Origin: Burkholderia cepacia
Lineage (GTDB): Bacteria; Pseudomonadota; Gammaproteobacteria; Burkholderiales; Burkholderiaceae
Length of the DNA stretch: 64,000 bases
Direction: 5' to 3'
NCBI RefSeq assembly: GCF_001718835.1
Contig: NZ_CP013444.1
Span: 620,001-684,000, forward strand
Part shown: positions 52,406 to 61,310 of the stretch, piece after piece
Layout: the number at the start of each line of letters is the position of its first letter
How positions within the stretch are numbered: position 1 is the stretch's first letter
Program-made: the position numbers and the translations under genes
The notes under the pieces: model-generated
What the model was told of the DNA's origin: nothing
Database searches by the model: none
The model's input: only the letters and a program-made list of their open reading frames with translations

Positions 52406-53554
52406 ATGCGCGGATTTCGTCGAAGCTGGCTCGCCATGGGCCTGAGTGCCGTTGCGCTGTGTTTCGCTTGCGGCTCGTCATATGGCCAGCAGGTCGTCAG
52501 GATCGGCGCGTCCAGCCCGCTCACCGGCATCAGCGCGTCCAACGGCAAGGACCTCGAGAACGGCGTCCGGCTGGCTGTCGAGGAAGCGAATGCGCGGCAC
52601 ATCAAGCTTGGCGGACAGGACGTGCGTTTCGAGCTCGATTCGGTCGACGACCAGGGCGACCCGCGCATCGGCGTCCAGGTCGCGCAGAAGCTGGTCGACG
52701 ACGGCGTCGCCGCGGTCGTCGGGTACTACAACTCCGGGGTCGCGCTGCCGTCCGCGCCGATCTTCGCGAAGGCCGGCATCCCGCTGATCGACCCGGCGGC
52801 GACCAATCCGGCCATCACCCGCCAGGGCCTGAAGACGGTGTTCCGCATCATCGCGACCGACGCGCAGAATTCCGGCGTTGCCGGCACCTACGCGGTAAAC
52901 GTCACGAAGGCGCAGCGCATTGCCGTGATGGACGACCGGACCGCGTTCGGCCAGGGGGCCGTCGAAGAGTTCAAGAAGGCCGTTGCGGCTGCCGGCGGGA
53001 AGATCGTCGCGGCCGAATTCACGAACGACAAGGCCGTCGAGTTCAATGCGCAGCTCACCAACATCAAGGCGGCGAACGCGGACCTGCTGTACTTCGGCGG
53101 CCTGGACAACCAGGCGGCGCTCATCACGAAGCGGATGCGGCAGCTCGGGATGCGCGTCCAGTTCGTCGGCAGCGGCGGCATCGCGGACAGCATCTTCATC
53201 AACGTGGCCGGCTCGGCGGCCGAAGGCGCGATGGCGTGGGAATACGGGCGGCCGATCGACACGCTGCCGCAAGGCAAGGCGTTCGCGCGCAAGTTCAAGA
53301 AGCGCTTCGGCGTCGACATGCTCACGTATGCTCCGTTCGCCTACGACTGCGTAGGGGTGGTCGTCCATGCGATGCAGCAGGCGAATTCGGCGAAGCCGGA
53401 CGAATACCTGCCGGCGCTGCGCGCGACGCGCTACGAAGGCATCACGGGGAAAATCGCGTTCGACGCCAACGGCGATCTCGAGCATCCGACGTCGACGCTC
53501 TATCAGGTGAAGGGCGGACGCTGGGTGCCGGTGACGACGATCGGCGCCGAGTGA
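52406..53554 (+). CDS. branched-chain amino acid-type periplasmic binding protein
   Basis: A 382-residue family 6 (LivJ/Leu-Ile-Val) solute-binding protein. Signal peptide MRGFRRSWLAMGLSAVALCF ending at SYGQ; mature VVRIGASSPLTGISASNGKD. Family parts VVGYYNSGVALPSAPIFAKA and ADLLYFGGLDNQAALITKRM are clear. No permease or ATPase genes adjoin, so it is an orphan receptor or uses a distant transporter. Confidence 0.9.
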   Translation: MRGFRRSWLAMGLSAVALCFACGSSYGQQVVRIGASSPLTGISASNGKDLENGVRLAVEEANARHIKLGGQDVRFELDSVDDQGDPRIGVQVAQKLVDDGVAAVVGYYNSGVALPSAPIFAKAGIPLIDPAATNPAITRQGLKTVFRIIATDAQNSGVAGTYAVNVTKAQRIAVMDDRTAFGQGAVEEFKKAVAAAGGKIVAAEFTNDKAVEFNAQLTNIKAANADLLYFGGLDNQAALITKRMRQLGMRVQFVGSGGIADSIFINVAGSAAEGAMAWEYGRPIDTLPQGKAFARKFKKRFGVDMLTYAPFAYDCVGVVVHAMQQANSAKPDEYLPALRATRYEGITGKIAFDANGDLEHPTSTLYQVKGGRWVPVTTIGAE

Positions 53555-53629
53555 CGCCGCCCCGGTTTTTATGCAAGTAGACCCGGCGCATAATGACCCC
53601 ATGCCGGCGCTCGGCAGGAGAAGGGTGGC

Positions 53630-56600
53630 ATGCACTGCGCAAACTGCGGATTCGAGAACCTCGCCGGGGCCAGATTCTGCGAAGCGTGCGGCGCCGGGCT
53701 GTCGCGCGCGTGCCCGCGCTGCGGCCACGACGCGAGCCCTTCCGCCCGCTTCTGCAATGCGTGCGGCGCGTCGCTGGACGATGCGCCCGACGTGCGCGCC
53801 GCGCCGTCGCCGCCACGCCCGGGGCCGGAAGCCGTGCCGTCCCCGGCGCCGATCCACTACACGCCGCACCATCTTGCCGAGCGCATCCGCGCCGAACAGG
53901 CGGCGATGGAAGCGCGCGGCGAAACCGCCGGCGAGCGCAAGACCGTCACCGCGCTGTTCGCGGACATGGCCGGCTCCACCGCGCTGATCCACGATCTCGA
54001 TCCGGAAGAAGCGCATCGGCTGATCGAGCCGGTCGTCGCGCTGATGATGGAAGCCGTCCACTACTACGAAGGCTACGTCGCGAAATCGCTCGGCGACGGC
54101 ATCCTCGCGCTGTTCGGCGCGCCGATCGCCCACGAGGATCATCCGCAGCGCGCGCTGTTCGCGGCGCTGCGCATGCAGCAGGCGATGCGCAGCCACGGCG
54201 ACCGGATTCGTCTGGAGAGCGGCATTCCGCTGCAGATTCGCGTCGGCGTGCATACCGGCGAAGTCGTCGTGCGCTCGATCCGCACCGACGACCTGCACAC
54301 CGACTACGATCCGGTCGGGCACACGATCCACATCGCGTCGCGGATGGAGGGCATCGCGACGCCGTCGTCGATCCTCGTCAGCGAGTCGACCCACAAGCTG
54401 GCCGAAGGCTATTTCGAGTTCAAGGCGCTCGGCGCCACCCGGGTCAAGGGCGTGCCGGAGCCGCTGCCCGTGTACGAGGTGCTGGGGCTCGGCGCGCTGC
54501 GCACGCGGCTGCAGCTGGCCGCGCACCGGGGCCTCGCGCGCTTCGTCGGCCGCGACGCCGAGCTGGCGCACCTGAACCGGTCGCTGGACGAGGTCAGGGC
54601 GGGCCGCGGGCAGATCGTCGGCGTGCGCGGCGAGGCTGGCGTCGGCAAATCGCGGCTGTTCCACGAATTCAAGGAGCGCACGCGGCGCGGCTGCCTGCTG
54701 CTCGAGACTTTCTCGGTGTCGCACGGCAAGGCGTTCGCGTATCTGCCGCTGATCGAGCTGCTGAAGAACTATTTCCAGATCACCGCGCAGGACGACGAGC
54801 GCCGCTGCCGGGAAAAGGTGATGGGCAAGGTGCTGACGCTCGAACGCAGCTTCGAGGATCTCGTGCCCTATCTGCTCTACCTGCTCGGCATCGGCGAGCC
54901 CGGCGCGGCGCTCGCGGAGATGGACCCGCGCATCCGCCGCGAGCGCACCTTCGACGCGATCACGCAGCTGCTGGCGCGCGAGAGCCGCGACCAGCCGGTC
55001 GAGCTGCTGTTCGAGGACCTGCAATGGCTGGATCGCGAGACAGAAGCGTTCCTCGCGCACCTGAGCGAACGCGTGCCGGCGACCCGCATCCTGCTGCTCG
55101 TGAACTACCGGCCGGAGTACCAGCCGGCCTGGACGCACGCGGCCCACGGCAGCCAGCTCCGGCTGGAGCCGCTGGGTTCGACCGAGGCCCGGGGACTGCT
55201 CGCGGCGCTGCTCGGCGACGATCCCACCCTCGCGCCGCTGGAGCAACTGATCCTGGAGAAGACGGAAGGCAATCCGTTCTTCATGGAAGAGGTCGTGCAG
55301 ACGCTCGCCGAGGAGCAATCGCTGCTCGGCGACCCAGGCCGCTACCGGCTCGGACGGACCCCGGCCGCGCTGCACATTCCGACCACCGTGCAGGGCGTGC
55401 TGGCCGCCCGCATCGACCGGCTCCCGGTCGCGGAGAAGGAATTGCTGCAGATGCTCGCGGTGATCGGCAAGGAGTTTCCGTACAGCCTGATCCGCCACAT
55501 TTGCGACGGCCGGGTCGCCTATGCCGACGACGCGCTGCGCGAACTGCTCGCCCATCTCGCAGCGGCGGAATTCATCTACGAGCGGCCGGCGTTTCCGGAG
55601 GTCGAGTATTCGTTCAAGCACGCGCTGACGCAGGAAGTCGCCGGCCATTCGCTGCTCACGCAGCGGCGCAGCGCGCTGCACGAGCGCACCGCGCAGGCGA
55701 TCGAGGCGCTGTTCCCGACCCGCATCGCGGACTATTGCAGCGAACTCGCGCATCACTACAGCCTGAGCGGCAACATCCCGAAGGCCGTCGAGTATCTGTA
55801 CCAGGCCGCGCAACAGGCGCTGCGCCATGCTGCCCATCCGGATGCGATGCATCACCTCGGCGCGGCGCTGGAACTGCTCGAGCGCCTGCCCGATACGCCC
55901 GAGCGCGCGCATCGGGAACTGACCTTGCTGCTCGCGCTGGGGCCGGCCCTGATGGACGTGCGCGGCTACGGCGCGCCGGAGGTGGCCGCGACCTATACGC
56001 GCGCGCTGGCGTTGTGCGAGCAGACCGGCGACACGTCGCAACGCTTCGCGGCGCAGCTCGGACTGCGGATTCACCACCTGACGCGCGCGGAGTACGCGAC
56101 GGCGCGCGAGCTGGGCAAGCAGATGCTCGACGTGGCGCGGCAGGCGGCGGACCCGGGCCTGCTGATGGAGGCGCATGGCGCGCTGGGCGCGTGCCTGTTC
56201 CTGCAGGGGAACCTGGACACCGCTCGCAACCATCAGGAACAGGCGCTGGCGATCTACGATCCCGAGCAGCATCAGGCCCACGTCTTCGCGCACGGCGTGG
56301 ACCCCGGCATCCGCGCGCTGAATTTCCTGACGCTGACCTTGTGGCTGCAGGGCTACCCGGACAAGGCGCTCAAGCGCAGCCTGGAGGCGCTTGCCCTCGC
56401 GCAGAAGCTCGCCTACGGCCCGACCCTCGCGTTCACGCTGGCTTACGCGGCGGAGCTGCATCAGTTGCGGCGCGAGTCGTCGCTGGCCCGCGAGCATGCG
56501 GACGCGCTCATCGCGCTCGCGAACGAGCACGGCTTGCCGTACTGGCTGGCATGGGGAACGATTTTCCGGGGCTGGTCGCTGACCGAGCAGGGCAGCCTGC

Positions 56601-57106
56601 AGGCGGGGATCGCGCAGATGAGCGAGGGTCTCGCCGCCGACCGCGCCGCTGGAGGCGAGGATCAGCGCTCGTACTTTCTGGCCCTGCTTGCCGACAGCCA
56701 CAGGCGCGCCGGCGACCGCGAAACCGGCCTGCGGCTGCTCGACGACGCGCTGGCGATCACGGATCGCGCCGGGGAGCGCTGCTTCGAGGCGGAGCTGCAT
56801 CGGCTCAAGGGGATCATGCTGCTCGGCGAGCCGAGCGGCGACGACGGCGCTGCGGCGTCCAACGACGCAGCCGAAGCCTGTTTCCGCCACGCGATCGCCG
56901 TGGCGCGCGAGCAGGGCGCCCGCTCGCTGGCATTGCGCGCCGCGTCGAGCCTGGCCCGTCTGTGGCAGCGCGAGGGCCGGATCGACGAGGCCCGGCAAGT
57001 GCTGTCCGACGTCTACGGCGGGTTTACGGAAGGGTTCGACACCGCCGACTTGCGAGAGGCGAAGGCATTGCTGGAGGCGCTCGCGCCCGCTCAGGCGAAC
57101 CGGTGA
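53630..57106 (+). CDS. zinc-ribbon / class III nucleotidyl cyclase / AAA ATPase / TPR protein
   Basis: A 1158-residue multidomain protein. Residues 1-50 are a double zinc ribbon (CANC..CEAC, CPRC..CNAC). Residues 100-270 are a class III cyclase with metal Asp112 (LFADMAGST) and Asp156 (SLGDG) and the Lys152 position filled. The transition-state pair is changed: His235 stands where Asn is usual, with Arg239 kept (TIHIASRME), so activity is uncertain. An ATPase with Walker A GEAGVGKSR near residue 335 and Walker B LLFEDLQWLD follows, then TPR-like helices to the end. It is a signalling protein; cyclic AMP or GMP is a guess. Confidence 0.9.
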   Translation: MHCANCGFENLAGARFCEACGAGLSRACPRCGHDASPSARFCNACGASLDDAPDVRAAPSPPRPGPEAVPSPAPIHYTPHHLAERIRAEQAAMEARGETAGERKTVTALFADMAGSTALIHDLDPEEAHRLIEPVVALMMEAVHYYEGYVAKSLGDGILALFGAPIAHEDHPQRALFAALRMQQAMRSHGDRIRLESGIPLQIRVGVHTGEVVVRSIRTDDLHTDYDPVGHTIHIASRMEGIATPSSILVSESTHKLAEGYFEFKALGATRVKGVPEPLPVYEVLGLGALRTRLQLAAHRGLARFVGRDAELAHLNRSLDEVRAGRGQIVGVRGEAGVGKSRLFHEFKERTRRGCLLLETFSVSHGKAFAYLPLIELLKNYFQITAQDDERRCREKVMGKVLTLERSFEDLVPYLLYLLGIGEPGAALAEMDPRIRRERTFDAITQLLARESRDQPVELLFEDLQWLDRETEAFLAHLSERVPATRILLLVNYRPEYQPAWTHAAHGSQLRLEPLGSTEARGLLAALLGDDPTLAPLEQLILEKTEGNPFFMEEVVQTLAEEQSLLGDPGRYRLGRTPAALHIPTTVQGVLAARIDRLPVAEKELLQMLAVIGKEFPYSLIRHICDGRVAYADDALRELLAHLAAAEFIYERPAFPEVEYSFKHALTQEVAGHSLLTQRRSALHERTAQAIEALFPTRIADYCSELAHHYSLSGNIPKAVEYLYQAAQQALRHAAHPDAMHHLGAALELLERLPDTPERAHRELTLLLALGPALMDVRGYGAPEVAATYTRALALCEQTGDTSQRFAAQLGLRIHHLTRAEYATARELGKQMLDVARQAADPGLLMEAHGALGACLFLQGNLDTARNHQEQALAIYDPEQHQAHVFAHGVDPGIRALNFLTLTLWLQGYPDKALKRSLEALALAQKLAYGPTLAFTLAYAAELHQLRRESSLAREHADALIALANEHGLPYWLAWGTIFRGWSLTEQGSLQAGIAQMSEGLAADRAAGGEDQRSYFLALLADSHRRAGDRETGLRLLDDALAITDRAGERCFEAELHRLKGIMLLGEPSGDDGAAASNDAAEACFRHAIAVAREQGARSLALRAASSLARLWQREGRIDEARQVLSDVYGGFTEGFDTADLREAKALLEALAPAQANR

Positions 57107-57140
57107 CGCCGCGCGCCGGCTTGTTACGCTGCCGCGGGAT

Positions 57141-59192
57141 TCATTCGGCGCTGCTGTCCCCCCGGTTCCGGTGCTGCGCCGCCAGCCGCTCCTGCTGGGC
57201 GGACGGCACGGGATCGTAGTGGCTCAGCTCGATGCTGTAGCTGCCGTGCCCGCCCGCCAGCGCATTCAGGCGCGACTGGTAGTCGTTGAGCTCGGCAAGC
57301 GGCACCTTCCCGGCGACGACCATCGCGTGGCCGCCGACCGTGCGCGTGCCGTGCACCTGCCCGCGCCGCGCGGACAGGTCGCCGATGATGTCACCCATCG
57401 CCGCTTCCGGCGTCATCACCTCGATGTCGACGATCGGCTCCAGCACCATCGGCTGCGCTTTCAGCACGGCGTCGATGAAGGCCTTGCGTCCGGCGGTGAC
57501 GAACGCCACTTCCTTCGAGTCGACCGGATGGCTCTTGCCGTCGAACACGGTGACGCGCACGTCCTGCATCGGGAAGCCGGCCAGCGGCCCGCTGTCGATC
57601 ACCTGCAGGACGCCTTTCTCCACCGCCGGAATGAACTGCGAAGGAATGGCGCCGCCCTTGACGACGTCGACGAACTCGAACCCGGCGCCGCGCGGTAACG
57701 GCTCCACGCGCAGCATGACTTCGCCGAACTGGCCGGCGCCGCCGGTCTGCTTCTTGTGGCGATAGTGGCCTTCCGCCTTGCCGCCGATGGTTTCCCGCCA
57801 CGCGATGGTCGGCGGCCGCGTCACGACGTCCAGCTTGTACTGGTCGGTGAGGCGCTCCAGCATGAAGCGCAGGTGCAATTCTCCGAGCCCGCGCACGACG
57901 GTCTCGTTGGCGCCGACGGGGTGCCCGATCAGCAGGCACGGGTCTTCGGCCGCGAGCTTCTGCAGCACCTCCCACAGACGCTGTTCGTTGCCGCGGCGCG
58001 CCGGCTCGATCGCGAGGCCGTAGATCGGCGTGGGGAAATCGAGCGGCGTGAGGTGCACGTTGCCGTCTTCGGGGGCGTCGTGCAGCACGTCGTCGAAGCT
58101 GATGTCGTCGGCTTTCGTCACTGCGCAGATATTGCCGGGGCCCGCCCGCAGCACGTCCGTGTGTTCCTTGCCGTGCAGCATCAGCAGCCGAGCGACCTTG
58201 AACGGCTGGCGCCCGTTGCCGATGTAGAGCTGGCTGTCGCGCGCGACCGTGCCCTGGTGGATGCGGAACACGGCCATCTTGCCGATGTAGGGATCCATCA
58301 CGATCTTGAACACGTGCGCGAGCACGTGCTTGTCGGCGTCGGGCTCCGCATGCATGGTTTTCATCTGTCCGTCGACTTCGCGATAGAACAGCGGCGGATT
58401 GCCTTCGGTGACGTTGGGCAGCAGGCGCACGAACACGTCGAGCAACTGCGCGATGCCCGCGCCGGTGGCCGCCGACGTGAAGCAGACCGGCACCAGATGG
58501 CCTTCGCGCAACGCGCGCTCGAACGGCTCGTGCAGCTGTTCCGGACGGATCGCTTCGCCCTGTTCCAGATACAGCTCCATCAACGCGGGATCCAGTTCGA
58601 TCACCTGATCGACGAGCGCGTCGTGCGCTGCTTCCACCGAATGGAAGTCGGCCTCGCCCGCGGGGTTGAAGAAGCAGTCCACCACCTCGCTGCCGCCCTG
58701 CGCAGGCAGGTTGATCGGCAGGCAGGTCTTGCCGAACAGTTCTTGAATCTCCGCCAACAGCGCCGGCAGGTCGACCTTCTCCCCGTCGATGCCGTTCACG
58801 ACGATCATCCGGCAGAGCTTGCGCTGCTGCGCGTACGCCATCATTCGGCGGGTGGTCATTTCGATGCCGGTGCGGGCGTTGATCACGATCGCCGCCGTCT
58901 CGACGGCCGGCAGCGCGCTGATCGACAGGCCGGCGAAGTCGGGATAGCCCGGCGTATCGAGCAGGTAGATGCGGGTGTCCTGATAGTGGAGCTGGGCGAC
59001 GGCGGAGCTGAGCGAGTGGTGGTACTTGCGTTCGAGCGGGTCGAAATCGCACAGGGCGGTGCCGTTGTTCACGTTGCCGGGCGCATGAAGCGCGCCGCCC
59101 TGGTGCAGCAGCGCCTCGGCAAGCGATGTCTTTCCGCATCCGGCATGCCCGACCAGAGCGACGGTGCGGATGGCTTCGGGAGAGTAGTCCAT
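57141..59192 (-). CDS. EF-G-like translational GTPase
   Basis: A 683-residue translational GTPase of the EF-G II/EF-G-like type. The P-loop GHAGCGKTS (15-23), DTPGYPDF and domain II-V segments (HKKQTGGAGQFGEVMLRVEP; PVDSKEVAFVTAGRKAFIDA) are present. The base-specificity motif NKxD reads VNGID, with Gly for Lys, so nucleotide binding or preference may differ from EF-G. The housekeeping fusA is not in the window. Role unknown; possibly ribosome recycling or a stress-linked factor. Confidence 0.9.
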   Translation of the reverse strand: MDYSPEAIRTVALVGHAGCGKTSLAEALLHQGGALHAPGNVNNGTALCDFDPLERKYHHSLSSAVAQLHYQDTRIYLLDTPGYPDFAGLSISALPAVETAAIVINARTGIEMTTRRMMAYAQQRKLCRMIVVNGIDGEKVDLPALLAEIQELFGKTCLPINLPAQGGSEVVDCFFNPAGEADFHSVEAAHDALVDQVIELDPALMELYLEQGEAIRPEQLHEPFERALREGHLVPVCFTSAATGAGIAQLLDVFVRLLPNVTEGNPPLFYREVDGQMKTMHAEPDADKHVLAHVFKIVMDPYIGKMAVFRIHQGTVARDSQLYIGNGRQPFKVARLLMLHGKEHTDVLRAGPGNICAVTKADDISFDDVLHDAPEDGNVHLTPLDFPTPIYGLAIEPARRGNEQRLWEVLQKLAAEDPCLLIGHPVGANETVVRGLGELHLRFMLERLTDQYKLDVVTRPPTIAWRETIGGKAEGHYRHKKQTGGAGQFGEVMLRVEPLPRGAGFEFVDVVKGGAIPSQFIPAVEKGVLQVIDSGPLAGFPMQDVRVTVFDGKSHPVDSKEVAFVTAGRKAFIDAVLKAQPMVLEPIVDIEVMTPEAAMGDIIGDLSARRGQVHGTRTVGGHAMVVAGKVPLAELNDYQSRLNALAGGHGSYSIELSHYDPVPSAQQERLAAQHRNRGDSSAE

Positions 59193-59483
59193 GACCGCAA
59201 TCGTCCAGTAGTGGATGTGCGGCCATTATTCGCGAAAATCAGGTGGTCTGCCAGTTGCGGCAAGCGAGCAGGCGGGCGGCGCGACATCGGGTTGGCGTTC
59301 GTTGCGGCGCAATATTCCGATGAATTCCGGACATGATTCGGATAACGGATCAGTCTTCCGGCGGCCATGCGGTTGTGCGTCTCGGCGCGGATCGCGCGTG
59401 TTGTCGCACCGCAGCGCGGATGGACGTGTGCTAGCTTGAAAGCGTCGATCGTGCTTCGATCGTTCCGCAAGGAGGGACGCAAA

Positions 59484-59732
59484 ATGTCAGTCATTGCTCC
59501 AGACGAAAGGGCCGATTTCGTCGCCGTCTTGCATCGCCATCACCTCGCCGAGTCCGATTTCACGATTCAGGAAGCCGGTGCGCCGGAGATCGTGGACGAG
59601 GTCTATCCGCTGCAGGGTTACGTTACCGTCGTTTGCTGCTCGACGCACAAGGAAAAGGGATACACGGTCGGGCACGGCACGGCGTGGATAGCGGAATTCG
59701 ACCGTGATCTGACGCGGGGGGCGTTTGGGTGA
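59484..59732 (+). CDS. hypothetical protein
   Basis: An 82-residue soluble acidic protein after a strong ribosome-binding site (AAGGAGGG). It reads VLHRHHLAESDFTIQEAGAP and then two strands (GYVTVVCCSTHKEKGYTVG). It lies between the EF-G-like gene and the PAAR gene on the opposite strand to both. The family is not recognised. An immunity role is possible given the T6SS neighbour but unsupported. Confidence 0.6.
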   Translation: MSVIAPDERADFVAVLHRHHLAESDFTIQEAGAPEIVDEVYPLQGYVTVVCCSTHKEKGYTVGHGTAWIAEFDRDLTRGAFG

Positions 59733-59872
59733 GGTGACGCAGGCGGGGGGCGATTCGGCATGCTCACGACCGCTTCACGTCGGGAAGAACCGCTGACGGA
59801 CTGTCGGGTCGGCAGTCCGTTTGGAGCCGAATCGGGACGGACCGCGTTGCGCGACGTGTCCCTCAAACCCGA

Positions 59873-60172
59873 TCACGGCAATGCGGCATTCGACGATTCG
59901 CTGTAGTACGTCGTGGAACGCGCGACAACACGATTATTTCCATGGGGACATGCGCACATGACGATATCGCCGTCGAGTACGCCGTGCGTATTGCCTACGC
60001 TCCACGTACTGGCTGTACCCAAGATCGATCCGGTCTGACCGCAACGCCCACAGGATGCCAATCCCATGTGGTAAGTGTACGGTTGGCCATTGTCCAGATC
60101 CGAATGATCGCCATCCAGCACCTGACCGCCGGTCGTCGTGAGATTTCCTTTCAGTGCCATCATTTTCGGCAT
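59873..60172 (-). CDS. PAAR-domain spike-tip protein
   Basis: A 99-residue protein with the PAAR fold pattern TTTGGQVLDGD ... GVLDGDIVMCACPHG. It caps the VgrG spike of a type VI secretion system. A pair of CxxC-like Cys in SCGRCGQ and CAC near the C-terminus fits metal binding. It has no C-terminal effector extension. It is 31 bases after tssE, last in the visible operon. Confidence 0.85.
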   Translation of the reverse strand: MPKMMALKGNLTTTGGQVLDGDHSDLDNGQPYTYHMGLASCGRCGQTGSILGTASTWSVGNTHGVLDGDIVMCACPHGNNRVVARSTTYYSESSNAALP

Positions 60173-60203
60173 TCGTGCATCCTCCCGTTTCTCGATAAGG
60201 CAT

Positions 60204-60635
60204 CTAGCACCGATCGTGCGCAGCCTGCAGCATGCGTAGCCGCGTCTTCCCGTCCGGCATGAAATTCGTGCCGAAGCGCACGAGTCCTTCCCGGTGCAAA
60301 TGGCAGGCCATCGTGAAGCTGATCAGCATGCCCGGTTCAGGCGGATGGATCTCGATTTCCACTTTCTTCAGCCGCGACTCGTAGGTCAGCAGTGTCGCCT
60401 CGATCGCACGCTGCAGCTTGTGTGCCGACGATGGCAGATGCCGATAGATCTCCGACAGGTCGTCGAGCCCATAGTCCGGGAGATGGGCGAGCGATCCACG
60501 CCGGCTGTTCAGGATGCGCTCGATGTTGTCGCGGACCGAGAGGAATACCTGCACCTCCGCGGCAAAATCGTCCACCGCCGAACCGTCCGCGAAGTGTCCG
60601 GTGATCCGCTCGAATAACCCGGGTCCCACCCACAT
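60204..60635 (-). CDS. tssE: T6SS baseplate protein TssE
   Basis: A 143-residue gp25-like baseplate wedge protein. Conserved LFERITGHF, VRDNIERILNSRRGSLAHLP, DYGLDDLSEIY and the C-terminal sheet ISFTMACHL are present. ATG 60635 is 12 bases after tssL. It is part of the minus-strand T6SS operon. Confidence 0.92.
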   Translation of the reverse strand: MWVGPGLFERITGHFADGSAVDDFAAEVQVFLSVRDNIERILNSRRGSLAHLPDYGLDDLSEIYRHLPSSAHKLQRAIEATLLTYESRLKKVEIEIHPPEPGMLISFTMACHLHREGLVRFGTNFMPDGKTRLRMLQAAHDRC

Positions 60636-60647
60636 CGTCCTTCTCCT

Positions 60648-61310
60648 TTATCGCGTGAGCTGGGCAATCGAGGCGATGAACCATCGATCGACCGCAAACC
60701 AGACGAGACTGACCGCGACGCACGAGACCGCTACCCAGGTAAGCGGGGAAATGCGCAGCGGACGCGCGTTGGCGTGATTTACGACGATCGGAGCGATAGG
60801 AGCACCATTGACTTCGTCCGCGCTTGTGCGTCCCAGGCGCTCGTCGATCGTGCGGACGAGCGCTTCGCGCGCCGTCCCGCCGTTGACCGCAAACCGGCCG
60901 ACGAACCCGAGCGACAGCACCGCTGCGAATATCGCGAGCAGCACCCGAGCCGGTCGAGGTTCACGCAAGCGTTGCTCGATGCGCCGCACCAGTTCGTCGC
61001 CCGCATCGTTGCTCGAAAAATGCATCACCTGTAGCGGTTCGTGCTCCCAGTCGTCGCGCACCTCCCCCGTCAGGTGTTTCAGCGCAGCCTCGTCAAGCAG
61101 CGCGCACTGCGCATAGATCGCATCGCTGATCGCGTCATCCGGGAGGCCGCGCGCATTCAACTCGGATCGCAACTGCGCGATCTGCGCGTTGCACTGATCG
61201 CGCAGCGCCTGATACGACAGTGGCTCCTTTTCCAATGCAGTGACCGTGCGTGCCGTGTCACGCAGCGCGACGGGGAGCAGAGGGGAATCCGCGACGGGCA
61301 TCGTGCTCAT
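60648..61310 (-). CDS. tssL: T6SS inner-membrane protein TssL (DotU type)
   Basis: A 220-residue DotU-family protein with a cytoplasmic helical domain (DAIYAQCALLDEAALKHLTG) and a single C-terminal membrane helix (ISPLTWVAVSCVAVSLVWFA). It lacks a fused OmpA-type domain. It helps form the trans-envelope complex with TssM. ATG 61310 overlaps the tssK stop. Confidence 0.9.
   Translation of the reverse strand: MSTMPVADSPLLPVALRDTARTVTALEKEPLSYQALRDQCNAQIAQLRSELNARGLPDDAISDAIYAQCALLDEAALKHLTGEVRDDWEHEPLQVMHFSSNDAGDELVRRIEQRLREPRPARVLLAIFAAVLSLGFVGRFAVNGGTAREALVRTIDERLGRTSADEVNGAPIAPIVVNHANARPLRISPLTWVAVSCVAVSLVWFAVDRWFIASIAQLTR

Noticed and set aside
52478..56998. Minus-strand open frame of about 1500 codons
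   Set aside because: It is the mirror of the binding-protein gene and the cyclase/AAA gene; composition is the usual antisense Arg/His/Gln/Leu-rich shadow.
57756..59336. Plus-strand open frame across the EF-G-like gene
   Set aside because: Antisense shadow; Val/His/Asp/Arg-rich with no motif.
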